Source: Nemophila menziesii
Taxonomy: Eukaryota > Streptophyta > Magnoliopsida > Boraginales > Hydrophyllaceae
Direction of reading: 5' to 3'
Length of the DNA: 64,000 nt
Assembly (NCBI GenBank): GCA_029959085.1
Contig: JARWIR010000012.1
Location: 25,216,590-25,280,589 of the forward strand
Below, in pieces: positions 49,488 through 60,145 of the stretch; position 1 is the first letter of the stretch; each line of letters begins with the position of its first letter. The notes beneath the pieces were generated by a model. It searched no databases. It was not told the origin of the DNA and saw only the letters and a list, made by a program, of their open reading frames with translations. The translations under genes and the position numbers were made by a program.

Positions 49488-52400
49488 TTGAGCATCAAGA
49501 AGCAAAACATATGGCTACTTGATAGTGGATGCTCAAGACACATGACCGGAAATCCATCATTATTTACAAATTTATATAAAACTAAAGGTGATAAAGTTAC
49601 TTTTGCCGACAACACTAAGAAACGCGTTTTGGGTAAAGGTAACATTGGTAATTTGGACTCTTTACTTATCTCCAATGTGTTACTTGTTGAGGGTCTCTCT
49701 TTTAACTTGCTTAGTATTAGTCAACTTTGTGATGTTGGTTTTAGTGTTAAATTTGAAGCATCTAGATGTGTTGTTTTCAAAAATGATGAGTTAGATACCA
49801 TGTTTATTGCTAAAAGATCGGATAATGTTTTTGTTGTTGATCTTGAGAGTCTTATGTGCAAAAATATTAAATGCTTATCCGTGGTTAATGATAGTTGGCT
49901 TTGGCATAGACGGTTAGGACATGCTAGCATGGATTTGATTTCAAAATTATCTAGAAAAAATCTTGTTGTTGGTTTGCCTATTTACAAATTTGATAAAGAT
50001 AAATTATGTGATGCATGTCAACTTGGTAAACAACATCGTTCATCTTTTAAATCCATTAATAAGGTCATCACCGTTAGGCCACTTCAATTATTGCATATGG
50101 ACCTTTTTGGTCCCGTTGATGTCACTAGTTTAGGAGGGTCTAGATATGTCTTTGTTGTTGTTGATGATTACACTAGATTCACATGGGTGATGTTCCTTGC
50201 TTTAAAAAGTGATGCCTTCAATGAATTTGCAAAACTTTGTAGAAAGGTGCAAAATGAGAAAGGCTACTCTATTACATGCATTCGTAGTGATAATGGTAGT
50301 GAATATGTGAATTCTCCGTTTGTGCATTTTTGTGATGAATTTGGGATTGAGCATAATTTTTCGGCCCCTAGAACTCCCCAACAAAATGGGGTAGTGGAAA
50401 GGAAAAACCGAACTCTACAAGAAATGGCTAGAACTATGCTAAAAGAACATAGCTTGCCTACATACTTTTGGGGTGAAGCCGTTCATACGGCTTGTTATGT
50501 GTTGAATAGAGTTCTAATTAGACCTCTTATTAAGAAAACCCCTTATGAGCTTTGGAATGGTAGACCACCAACCATTGCTTATTTTCGTGTGTTTGGGTGC
50601 AAATGTTTTATCTTAAACACTAGGGACTATTTGGGAAAATTTGATGCTAAATCGGATGAAGGCATTTTTCTTGGTTATTCAACTAAAGGAAAAGCCTATC
50701 GCATTTTCAACAAACGTACTCGTACCATTGAGGAATCTATGCATGTTGACTTTGATGAGACCAATCCGTTTTGTATCAAGAAAATGGTAGATGTTGTTGA
50801 AGATACTCCACTAGATCAACCCTTAGAATCTCCTATTCAAGAAGTCAAATCTCATGAAGAATCTCTTAAGGAAAATGATCAAGTGTTAAATGAAGCTAGT
50901 ACGGATTTACCAAGGTGTTGGAAACATATCAAAGATCACCCAAGTGACTTAATTCTAGGTGATCCAAAAGAAGGTGTTACCACTCGCTCCCGTATTATTG
51001 CTCTTTGTGCTCATCAAGCATTCTTATCTCAAATTGAGCCCAAGAATATTAAAGAAGCTTTGTTAGATGATCATTGGATTAACGCTATGCATGAGGAATT
51101 AAATCAATTTGAGCGTAGTAAAGTTTGGACACTAATGGAGAAACCAATTGGCCCTACTATCATTGGCACTAAGTGGATATTTCGCAACAAGCTAGATGAC
51201 ACCGGCATAATTACTAGAAATAAAGCAAGGTTAGTTGCTCAAGGGTACAATCAAGAAGAAGGTATTGATTTCGATGAAACTTTTGCTCCCGTAGCTAGAC
51301 TTGAATCTATTCGTATGCTTCTTGCTTTTGCTTGTTATATGAATTTTAATCTTTATCAAATGGATGTCAAAAGTGCTTTTTTAAATGGTTTTATAGACGA
51401 GGAAGTTTTTGTTAAACAACCTCCGGGCTTTGAGGATCCAAAATTTCCAAACCATGTTTTTAAACTTTCAAAGGCTTTATATGGTTTAAAACAAGCACCT
51501 CGTGCTTGGTATGAACGATTAAGCAAATTTTTATTAGATGATGGTTTTAAAAGAGGAAAAATTGACTCCACTTTGTTTATCAAAAGGTCTTCAAAAGATA
51601 TCCTTCTTGTTCAAATTTATGTGGATGATATTATATTTGGTGCTACTAATGAAAATCTTTGTGAGAATTTTTCTAAAAGCATGCATAAGGAATTTGAGAT
51701 GAGCATGATGGGAGAATTGAATTACTTTCTTGGACTTCAAATCAAGCAAATGAAAGATGGTATCTTTGTCAATCAAGCCAAATACACAAAAGAATTGATC
51801 AAAAAATTTGGCCTTGAAGATGCAAAGGAAATTGGAACTCCAATGAGCACATCCACAAAATTAGACAAAGATGAAGATGGTAAGGATGTTGATGAGAAAC
51901 TATATCGAGGTATGATTGGTAGCTTACTTTATCTAACCGCTTCTAGACCCGATATTATGTTCCCCGTATGTCTTTGTGCTAGATTCCAATCTTCTCCCAA
52001 AGAAACCCATCTTAGTGCCGTTAAGCGTATTTTTAGGTATTTGAAAGGAACCCTTAGTCTAGGACTTTGGTACCCTAGATTTACCTCCTTTGAGCTAATA
52101 GGTTATTCGGATGCCGATTATGCCGGTTGTAGACTTGATAGGAAAAGTACTAGTGGTAGTTGCCAATTCTTAGGTCAATCCCTTGTTTCTTGGTCTAGTA
52201 GAAAACAAAATAGTGTTGCTTTATCCACGGCCGAAGCCGAATATGTTGCGGCCGGAAATTGTGTGACTCAAGTTCTTTGGATGAAACAAACCTTACTAGA
52301 TTTTGGCCTAGAGTATGATCGTGTTCCCATTCGTTGTGATAACACTAGTGCTATAAATCTTACCAAAAATCCCATTCAACACTCTAGAACAAAACACATA

Positions 52401-52559
52401 GAAATCCGTCATCATTTTATCCGGGATCACACTCAAAAAGGGGACATTGTTCTTGAATTTGTCACTTCGGAAAATCAACTAGCCGATATCTTTACGAAAC
52501 CTCTACCCCAAGATCTTTTTGAGAAAATTCGTTGTGAGATTGGCATGCAAATTCTCTAA
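49488..52559 (+). CDS. Sirevirus pol (protease, integrase, RT, RNase H)
   Basis: Open frame of 1023 residues. Numbering is from the first codon after the TAG at 49482-49484 and one more codon. Protease active site LLDSGCS at 10-16. GAG-pre-integrase zinc site H140, H145, C174, C177. Integrase acidic triad D205 (MDLFGP), D268 (SDNGSE) and E304 (VVERKN). Reverse transcriptase WIFRNKLD, QMDVKSAFLNG and YVDD at 711-714. RNase H with STAEAEYVA at 913 and ADIFTKPL near the end. All catalytic motifs that I know are present and there is no internal stop. It has no ATG start, so expression should depend on gag (readthrough, frameshift or splicing). Confidence 0.92.
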   Translation: MSIKKQNIWLLDSGCSRHMTGNPSLFTNLYKTKGDKVTFADNTKKRVLGKGNIGNLDSLLISNVLLVEGLSFNLLSISQLCDVGFSVKFEASRCVVFKNDELDTMFIAKRSDNVFVVDLESLMCKNIKCLSVVNDSWLWHRRLGHASMDLISKLSRKNLVVGLPIYKFDKDKLCDACQLGKQHRSSFKSINKVITVRPLQLLHMDLFGPVDVTSLGGSRYVFVVVDDYTRFTWVMFLALKSDAFNEFAKLCRKVQNEKGYSITCIRSDNGSEYVNSPFVHFCDEFGIEHNFSAPRTPQQNGVVERKNRTLQEMARTMLKEHSLPTYFWGEAVHTACYVLNRVLIRPLIKKTPYELWNGRPPTIAYFRVFGCKCFILNTRDYLGKFDAKSDEGIFLGYSTKGKAYRIFNKRTRTIEESMHVDFDETNPFCIKKMVDVVEDTPLDQPLESPIQEVKSHEESLKENDQVLNEASTDLPRCWKHIKDHPSDLILGDPKEGVTTRSRIIALCAHQAFLSQIEPKNIKEALLDDHWINAMHEELNQFERSKVWTLMEKPIGPTIIGTKWIFRNKLDDTGIITRNKARLVAQGYNQEEGIDFDETFAPVARLESIRMLLAFACYMNFNLYQMDVKSAFLNGFIDEEVFVKQPPGFEDPKFPNHVFKLSKALYGLKQAPRAWYERLSKFLLDDGFKRGKIDSTLFIKRSSKDILLVQIYVDDIIFGATNENLCENFSKSMHKEFEMSMMGELNYFLGLQIKQMKDGIFVNQAKYTKELIKKFGLEDAKEIGTPMSTSTKLDKDEDGKDVDEKLYRGMIGSLLYLTASRPDIMFPVCLCARFQSSPKETHLSAVKRIFRYLKGTLSLGLWYPRFTSFELIGYSDADYAGCRLDRKSTSGSCQFLGQSLVSWSSRKQNSVALSTAEAEYVAAGNCVTQVLWMKQTLLDFGLEYDRVPIRCDNTSAINLTKNPIQHSRTKHIEIRHHFIRDHTQKGDIVLEFVTSENQLADIFTKPLPQDLFEKIRCEIGMQIL

Positions 52560-52743
52560 CCCTTCTTTCATGTCATGTTTTTGTTTAGAGCTTTTTGTGT
52601 ATATAATCTTGTTGCTAATCTTTTCTTGATGTTATAGGTTCTTTGAAGCTTCTAATTGTTATCCATTTATTCCTTTAGTCCTTGTTTTTACTCAAAATGT
52701 GTTTTTGACCCCTTAAAATTTTCAAAATTGTATCATTTGTTCT

Positions 52744-52917
52744 TTTTGTTGTTGACAAAGGGGGAGAAATTTTAGTTGAACTTTTTAAAATGCATTTTGT
52801 GAGGGGGAGTTTTTATAAAAACTCTAGTGATTAGGTTGAGGGGGAGTTTTTGTTCAAAACTTAATCTTAGGCATCTTCAAAAGTTTATGATTTGTCAAAC
52901 ATCAAAAAGGGGGAGAT
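52744..52917 (+). promoter_or_regulatory. Multiple polypurine tracts before the Sirevirus 3' LTR
   Basis: Four GGGGGAG-type purine tracts stand at about 52758, 52803, 52840 and 52909. The last abuts the LTR start and is the likely plus-strand primer. Repeated tracts here are a described Sirevirus trait. Confidence 0.8.
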
Positions 52918-54080
52918 TGTTAGCCTCACCTTGTTTTTATTCCCGTTTTAATATTCGACAAATCATCCTTTAAACTAAAATTCATTTTTATATAACTTTA
53001 GATGTTTTCCAAAACCCCTCATTAGATTAGTTGTGCTCACTTCATTTGACTTAGCTTAAATATTCAAAAAAACAGTGCCGCGGTGCACCGGAGGAAACGC
53101 GCGGTACACCGCAGCTATCGGTCCCGTCACACGGTACACTACATGGTCCGACCAGTAAGCTCATAAAATCTGCACGGTACACCGGACCCATGTCACGGTA
53201 CACCGGGCCACTACACGGAGCAGGAATGCGGTACACCACATGGTCCGACCAGTAAGCTCAAAAGTTAGTCGAACTGTCACGCGGTGCACCGGACCCCACC
53301 CGCGGTACACCGCACGAAGGCATTTCAGCTCTATTACTAGAGGACAAAGCTTATATCCGTTGGGAGATTAATAGATCCGTTAGAGAGAAGCTTTATGACC
53401 GTTGGACCATCTTTTCAGCTATAAAATGGAGTTCATTCAAGACACAACTCAAGCCTTCCATCTACCAATCTTAAGAGCAATTAATTCTATCATTCAAGGA
53501 GGTTTCAAAGGAGCATTCAAGTCATATTCATTGTGAAGCTAATTAGTTCTATCTACTCATTTAGGAGTTTAGTCACAAAGCTTTAACAAGCACCCCTAAA
53601 CACTTTTTCCTTTCCTCTTAGTTCTTGTAATAGATTAAGAGAGTAGTGTGAGCATAGGTTTATGCTTGGTTCCTTGTGTTGGTGATAACACAAGTGTTTT
53701 TCCTTCAAAGGGTTTTTGAAGTGGTTGTAAGGGTTTGTATCTCACCCGGTTAAGAGTTACGAAGATTAGTTGAGAATCTTGCAAATCCTAAGGAGGCTTC
53801 CTTAGGTAGTGGATGTAGGGAAACCGAACCACTATACATCGTTGTGTATCGTATTCTATCTCTACACTCTTTATATTTCCGCACTCTATATGCTTGATAA
53901 AATGCCTAGTTGAATAGTTTGATATTATTGCCTATTAGGATTATCTAGTTTTTAACTATTTAGTTTGCTAATACAATAGGATTCAAATTAGCTTTTAATT
54001 TTATTTACTTGAAATAAAATTAGCCGATTAATTTCTATTGTCCTATTCAACCCCCCTTCTAGGACGCATATAGTATATCA
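52918..54080 (+). repeat. 3' LTR of the Sirevirus
   Basis: 1163 bp, identical by eye to the 5' LTR, followed by the CACGT duplication at 54081-54085. Confidence 0.95.
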
Positions 54081-54085
54081 CACGT

Positions 54086-55753
54086 CCTTTAATAAAACCT
54101 GCCTGAGTCTGTGAAACTATAGTATTCATAATTTCTCTAAGTCTATTCGATAATATTTTCGTAATAATTTTATAAATGAAGTTAACACAAGATATGGGTC
54201 TAAAATCTCCCAAGTTTTCCTGTGTTTCCCCTTTTGGGATAAGGGTGATTAGGGTATCATTAATTTTTCCCAGAGAGTAATTGTTGTTAAAAAAATCAAT
54301 AATAACAGTCATAACATCATCTCTAATTATATCCCAAAATTCTTTGTAAAATTTACCATTAAGGCAATCTGGGCCCGGTGCTTTGGAAGATGAGAGTTCC
54401 TTAATGGCTTTTTCAACTTCTTGTAAGTCTGGTGTTTTTGTTAAGTTCTCATTCATTTGTTCTGTAACTTTTGGTTGTATATATTTTATAGCTCTGTCCA
54501 TATTTTCCGTAGAACAAGTTTCTTCTTTAAATAGATTTTTATAATAATCTTGAAAACTTTCTTTGATTTCATCTGTATTCTCTTTCCATATTCCTTCCTT
54601 ATTCTTAATTCTTGTTATTCTATTAAGTTTCCTTCTTTGGATAGTTGCTAAGTGAAATTTTTTTGTGTTTTTGTCCCCAAAAGTTAGCCAGTTTATCCTG
54701 GCCCTGTCACTCCAATATTTTTCTTCTCTATTGTATTCGATTTTTATTTGTTCTTTAATTCTATTTTCTTCCTCCGCACACTTAGTTATGTCTAATTTGG
54801 AGTTATTGAGGCTAATGAGTTTGTCTTGTAGTTTCTTAATAGTAATATCATGGTTTTTAAAATTTTTATAGCTCCATTTTATAAGGTTTTCTTTAGTATG
54901 TTCCCTCTTCCTTAAGAATTTGGTAATTGGGGGGTTAATGTTAGAAATTTTCCAACTTTTTTCGACTATTTCTCTACAACTATTATCTTCTAACCACCTA
55001 GTTTCGAATTTAAAGTACTTTTTCCCAATTTTCATGTTAATATCATAATGTAGAACAAGAGGAGAGTGATCCGACCCTATAGCTGGTGGCACGAATATTT
55101 CTGCGCGTGGGAAATTCTCCATCCATTCGTAAGTAGCGAGCCCTCGATCAATTTTTGTTTTAACTAACTTCCCATCTTCTAATCTGTTAGACCACGTAAA
55201 AAAACATCCATTAGATTTTATTTCAATAAGGGAATTTTGGTAAGTAAATTCCTTAAAGTTATTAATACGATCTAAATTAGGAGGGTTTTTGCTCAATTTT
55301 TCAGTCACATTGAGTATTTCATTAAAATCCCCAACTATTGTCCATGGTTGTCCATGGTTGTGTTATATCTTTGCTCCAATTTGATATTTCTTTCCATATT
55401 TGTGTTCTATGATAAAAATCATTAGGTGCATGTAAGAAAATCATATAATAGGAAAAACTAATTTCATTAATGCAAACGATAACATAAAAGGAGCAACTAA
55501 ACACTACACTAAGCCGAACAAAATCATGCCACAAAATAAGGAAACCCCCTGAATGAAAAGCTGATCCAGTGGGGTCCACACAAAACTTGTTACCAAAACC
55601 CAACTTTGAAACAATGTCTTGAGAGTCAGTCTCTCTCAACATTGTTTCACAAAAAGCAACCAACCCTGGCCTGAACTGTTTCACCATCGAGCTGATCCTG
55701 GAGAATGTCAAGGGTGCTCGAATGCCCTGGACATTCCAAAATATGGTCGTCAT
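54086..55753 (-). pseudogene. LINE A ORF2, endonuclease and RT N-terminus (frameshifted)
   Basis: Starts at ATG 55753, overlapping the ORF1 stop (ATGA). Endonuclease motifs: FWNVQGIRAPLTFSRI, AFCETM, and, in the second frame, FTWSNR and GSDHSPLVLHYD. RT start: APGPDCLNGKFYKEFWD, LITLIPKGE, FRPISCVNFIYKI and QTQAGFIKGR. A 10-bp tandem duplication, TCCATGGTTG twice at 55341-55360, shifts the frame between the two halves and stops the protein at 55322. Without it the frame would read on. This is the only small lesion I found in LINE A ORF2 apart from the insertions. Confidence 0.87.
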
Positions 55754-56664
55754 TTTGCTTTTGCGGCTTTTTTGGAGTAGCCGCCTCCAGCTTTTCCTTT
55801 GCTATTCTCTTCCTCCTCTTCCACAGCATCAGCGTAGTTGAAATTCATATCATGATCTTCGCCACCACCTTCATAATCTTTCTCAAAATAGTTCTCACTG
55901 TTTTCATAGCTACCTTCTTTTTCTTCTTCAGGTTCAAATTGCGAGTCATATTCATCTATCATTTTTGAGATATCACCGTCATTTTTTGAGCCTTCATGTA
56001 GTGATTCTTCTTCATTTTCTTTTTCTTTCACGTTCTCAAGCACACTATATCTATTATTGTTCACTAAATTCTCTATAGCGTCCACAACCCTAAGTTTTTT
56101 GAAGTTTCCAGCGATATAAGAGCTACCACTTTTATTCCCCCTATCTGATGGTCCTGGCCTTCCTTCTCTCCTCCTTTTAATTTTATGTTGAAAGTTGGAA
56201 GACATTTCAACATTTGATTCTGAATTCTCGCTGAAGGTCACTGCATGTTTGCCTTTTATCTTCCTGACCTCTTCTTCAAAAGCTAGCATAACCGCCCTTA
56301 TATCTCCTTCATTCCCATCTTCTCCCTCATCATTTATGCCGTGTGTCTTTTTAAAGGCTTCAATCTTGAGGGTTGATTCGTGAAGTTCATTACGTAAATC
56401 ATGCATTTTCCTGTTCCAAGCTTCCCATTCTCTATCCTCTTTTTGATTTTCTTCTTCCATTTCCTTATTATACGCGTATTTGTTTGCTGCTCCTTTCTTC
56501 GTGTAGTTGAATTTGCTGAGACTGTTCCCACCACCTTCGTTGATTATTATGCCTCTAGTTGGATTAGGATTCCTATGAGAAAGTCCCGCATTTCTTACAT
56601 TACTATCATTATATATATAGTTTACAAATTCTCCATTAATATTAATATGAAAACCATATATAGG
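55750..56664 (-). pseudogene. LINE A ORF1, C-terminal part
   Basis: About 305 residues remain, cut at the 5' end by truncation of the insertion. The sequence is highly charged: a Glu/Lys-rich region with coiled-coil character (about 56460-56260), a basic patch HKIKRRREGRPG, and an acidic C-terminus ending SKGKAGGGYSKKAAKAK. No zinc knuckle is left. In L1-like LINEs the ORF1 protein binds the element RNA. The stop TGA overlaps the ORF2 start. Confidence 0.8.
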
Positions 56665-56678
56665 TTTACCCACAGGTT

Positions 56679-56842
56679 CAATAGTGGAAAAAGTTTAAAG
56701 TTTGGGCTAAGGTGTTCGTGACAATATTCATAGTCTCGGATGGAAATATTACCTTAGGATGATGGATCCAGACAACATCCCTAAGTGTTAGAACTGTCAA
56801 GGGGGTACCAATCCCTTGACAGTTCCAACAGAAATGGGTCAT
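56679..56842 (-). pseudogene. LINE B ORF2 start (endonuclease N-terminus)
   Basis: Starts at ATG 56842-56840, overlapping the ORF1 stop. It reads FCWNCQGIGTPLTVLTLRD and FPSETMN, including the endonuclease Asn and Glu positions, then breaks at the LINE A insertion. It continues at 42509 with a GKAGGLLLLA segment. Confidence 0.85.
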
Positions 56843-58462
56843 ATACCTCTGTGGGTTTGTTCAAGGTCAAACCCGCAAGCCTTTGAAGTTTCCTCAGTAG
56901 ATGAAGTAATATTAGCATCATTCATGTCATTCATCATTTGATCATTAGAGGTAGAAGTATCAGCTGAAGTAGCAACTTCAGTTTCCTTTTCGGTTGTTAT
57001 TGCTTGATCAGTCAGCTTTATATCCAATATCTTATCCCATAGTTTATCATGTTTGAAGGATTTTTGTGTGGTTGAAGGTTCATCAGCAAATTGTTTGTTG
57101 AATTGTGGTTTATAGTCAAGGAGGCGATTGTTTGGTGTTTCAGGTATTTCATTGTTTGTGACAAAAGAGGATTGTGTTGAGGTTTCATGGAAATTATTTT
57201 TGAGGGTTTTTTGATTTGGGGATTTTTGTGAAGAAGGTTGAGGGTTGTCGGTGAGATTTGTGTTTTGGCGCATGGGAGAAGATGAGTTATTGTATTGGTT
57301 AATGGGTATTGTGGGTTTTTTGAAGATCCAAAAGTAATTTCGGCTGAAGGAAAAATTGGGCCAATATTTGGAGGGGTAGTGAAAATGTTGTAGTTGGCTT
57401 TTTTGAGATATCAGGCCAAGTCTTAGATGGGCCCCAAGACTTAGGCGTTTCTAAAATAAGATTATTTGACTTTGTGATTCTATTTCGAGTAGCAGACGGA
57501 GAGAGAAGAGACGAAGCAATCGAGTTTTTCCCCATTTGTGAAACCCTAGCTGTTTCATTAATTGGCTGATTCACCAGACGTTCTGCAGCAAATACAGGTA
57601 AATCTGTCTTATTCAAATTTGAATTTAAAAATATAGAACCATAAGCTGAGTCTTTGAGATGAGTTGGACCGGTTGTTGATTTATGATTTTGACTCATAGA
57701 TGGATTTTGATTTAGTAGTATTATTTTTCCAAATTTCCACCCTTCTTTCTTGAATTTAGGTTCAAAGCCATTAATTACTTTTGTGAGCTTTTGCCTGAGT
57801 TTGTTTTTTATGGTACACTTATCTTCTTCGTGATCTAATAATCCATAGCTATAGCATAAATCACATAGTTTCTCAAACTTTGAAAGACCTTTAATAGAGT
57901 GACCATCATCTAGAAAGATTGCATAAGTAGCAGGAATATGTTTAATTATATTCCAGTTAACCCTAGCTCTAACTGCAGCAAATTCCTTGAAGGTACTAAC
58001 AAGTGGAAGAGTTATGCTTTCTACTTATCCAAGTTGGGCAGCTATTTTCCTGGAGTTATCTTCTTTAATGAGGAGAGGAGGGATGCCATGGATTTGCACC
58101 ATAAAAGAGGTAGTATTAAGCTGAGCTTCAGTTAAGCCTTTAGCAGAATCCCATTTATAAAGAAGAACATGTTTACCAATAACATTCCAAGATTTGTTGT
58201 TCCAAACAGTATCAAGATCTTCAGATTTTTCAAAAGTGATGAGACAGGTATTTAAACCTTTCCTTTCAGCATGACATCTAGCAGATATACCCCATGAGCT
58301 GTTGATAATTTTGTGCAAGTAATTGAAGCTAATACTTTCATTGCTGATGAATGTTGCAAAGAGTTTAGGACCTTCAAACTGTGCATAGACAGAGTTAGGA
58401 TCAGCTTTCAGTGTGAAGGCTTCATTAATGCTATTTGGGTGATTTTTTGTGAAGGATTGCAT
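56839..58462 (-). pseudogene. LINE B ORF1 (DUF4283-type), degraded
   Basis: N-terminal DUF4283-like domain (58462-58028: ISFNYLHKIINSSWG, VLLYKWDSAKG, MVQIHGIPPLL). A nonsense codon TAA follows at 58027-58025. The same frame then continues with VRARVNWNIIKHIP and a zinc knuckle, CDLCYSYGLLDHEEDKC (about 57870-57820). The C-terminal half is Ser/Thr/Asn-rich, with at least one more frameshift near 57290, and ends in HRGI with a TGA that overlaps the ORF2 ATG. In plant LINEs this protein is the RNA-binding partner of ORF2. Confidence 0.85.
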
Positions 58463-58852
58463 AGCAGAAGTTGTTGGAAAAACAATAAATGAGAGAAGAA
58501 GTAAAGGCGAGGATGAAGAGGCTTTGAAGGTTGGTGAAGAAATGAGGAAAAGAAGCTAGAAAATACAAGTTAGGGTGATTTTGAAAAAACAAAAAATATG
58601 TAAATGTATAAAATGTAGTTTTGCAATTTGAACAAAAATAAGCTCAAAAGACATAATTTTTAGGTCATGAATGTAAAAGATAAGACAAGATAAGGGTGTG
58701 GTGTGGATGGTTTAGTGGTGGTTTTAGTTTTGGAGGTGGTGGAAATCTTCAAAACTCAACTATTCTATGAGAATAGTACCCTGAGAAAGAACTCACTAAA
58801 AATCCATTCCAACAATAAATGGGGTGTATAAGGCGTATAAGTATTGAGTATT

Positions 58853-59560
58853 GACTGAACTTAGTATTATTTTAGACGTTTTAATGCATTTCTTTCTTAT
58901 TCGACTAAAAAATAATCGATAATAGGTTCATTTACGTAGCCACCGTTAAGCGGAGGTGGTCCCTATACGCAAAACTAAGGGGTCAAATTTGGACGATGAC
59001 TATCTCTCTGTGTCAGTCAACTCCTCAAAAAGGATAAAGATGAACATGCGAAAATAAAATTAGCTATTGTCTGTTCGTTTGAAGAACTATTTGTGTCAAT
59101 GCACGTTCTCATTTGAATTTATTATCTCTTTATTTATTGGAATTTTGCCTTATAAGTAATTACCAAACAAACAATGTACATTAATTGAAAAAACAGACTT
59201 GTCCTCTATTTTCCTAACAATAGCAAGCAATACTATTATTCTCTTGATAATTTGGAGTGATCGATATTGAACAATTTGAAAAATAATGGTGTCATCCACC
59301 CATACAGCAATAATTAGTTATGCTTTAAAGTTGATTCCAATACTAATATTTATTTATTTTCAAAAAACTAATTAATTTAAAAATATTTGCTAAAAAAGCC
59401 TACTAATAATATTTAATTATTAAATAAAATATTTAAGTTATAAAAAATACTTAATAAAATAATTATTTACAAAATATATACCCTCTAAATATATTTACGA
59501 TCTTTATTATTAGATATATTACTTTATTTTTAAAATAATATTAAACAAATACTAGGGTAC
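58853..59560. other. AT-rich spacer
   Basis: No gene or clear repeat. Contains the right flank of LINE B and a low-complexity AT-rich tract (59380-59560). Confidence 0.45.
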
Positions 59561-60145
59561 CACCACCTTTTATTTAACCACCACTACAGCCACTACAACT
59601 ATAACCACCACCTACTAATTCCATCACACGCGCGTGTCCGTGTTTTGTTTTAAATCGTCGTAACTAATTCTAAAAAATTCAAAATATAAAAAAATTGCAT
59701 TTTTGGATAAAACAAATTAATATTTACGTCTATTATTTTTTTGATTTTTTTTTTAAATTTTTCCGCAAACATGAATTTCACAGTTCTAAACATGAAATTC
59801 ACTGTTTGAAACAATGAATTTCGTGTCCGCGAAAAAAAAATTCATAAGAAATCATATACGTAAATATTGATTTGTTTTATCGGAAAATACAATTTTTTTA
59901 TTTTTTAGATTCTTTAAGAATTAGTTATGGCATTTTAAAAAGAAATCACGGACGCGCACGTGTGTGATGAAATTAGTAGTAGATGGTGGTGGTTGTGGTG
60001 ATGGTGCGTGTGGTGGTGGTTGAGGTTGTAGTGACAGTGGTGGTTATAGTGGTGGTTGTAGTAATAGGGTGATGGTGGTGGTAGGGTGGTGGGTGGCGGT
60101 GGATGGCAGTGAAGGAATAGTGGTGGTGAGAAGTTATAATAAGGT
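59560..60145. repeat. Long imperfect palindrome (foldback element)
   Basis: The left part (about 59560-59795) and right part (about 59800-60145) are inverted copies with moderate divergence. Examples: CATCACACGCGCGTGTCCGTG (59620) against CACGGACGCGCACGTGTGTG (59947), AACTAATTCTAAAAAATTC against its partner, and the ATGAATTTC repeats in the centre. The outer parts are CCACCA-rich on the left and TGGTGG-rich on the right. It probably represents a foldback MITE. The TGG microsatellite in the right arm produces a meaningless Thr/His-rich minus-strand frame. Confidence 0.8.

Larger units (their letters stand above)
46458..54080 (+). mobile_element. Full-length Sirevirus-type copia element, recent
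   Basis: CACGT at 46453-46457 and 54081-54085 is the target duplication. LTRs are 46458-47620 and 52918-54080, each 1163 bp and identical as far as I can see. The primer site TGGTATCAGAGC (47623-47634) matches initiator tRNA-Met use. gag and pol are open. Several GGGGGAG purine tracts precede the 3' LTR. Palindromic CGGT(A/G)CACCG units in the LTR and multiple tracts are known features of Sireviruses. It is inserted opposite to LINE A. Identical LTRs and open frames suggest a young, possibly autonomous copy. Confidence 0.94.
42510..56664 (-). mobile_element. LINE A, 5'-truncated, inserted in LINE B
   Basis: The 14-bp sequence TTTACCCACAGGTT stands at 42496-42509 and 56665-56678, with the A-tail of LINE A (T-run 42508-42518) at the left copy. 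The LINE begins inside its ORF1 (56664), so it is 5'-truncated. Without its two internal insertions (MULE 43637-45050, Sirevirus 46458-54080) LINE A is about 5.1 kb. ORF1 C-terminus, endonuclease, RT, zf-RVT and RNase H are all present in order. Confidence 0.93.
38394..58836 (-). mobile_element. LINE B, host of a four-element nest
   Basis: Minus-strand LINE. The 5' end is near 58836 and the A-tail (T-run 38391-38398) is at the left. Flanks ATAAGTATTAAGTATT (38378-38393) and ATAAGTATTGAGTATT (58837-58852) differ at one base and are the probable target duplication. Order on the minus strand: 5' UTR (58836-58463), ORF1, ORF2 start at 56842. An interruption by LINE A follows at 56664-42510. ORF2 then resumes at 42509 with the rest of the endonuclease, the RT (about 41430-40500), zf-RVT and RNase H (about 39600-38500). 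The LINE B frame is restored when LINE A and one copy of its 14-bp duplication are left out. Confidence 0.88.
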
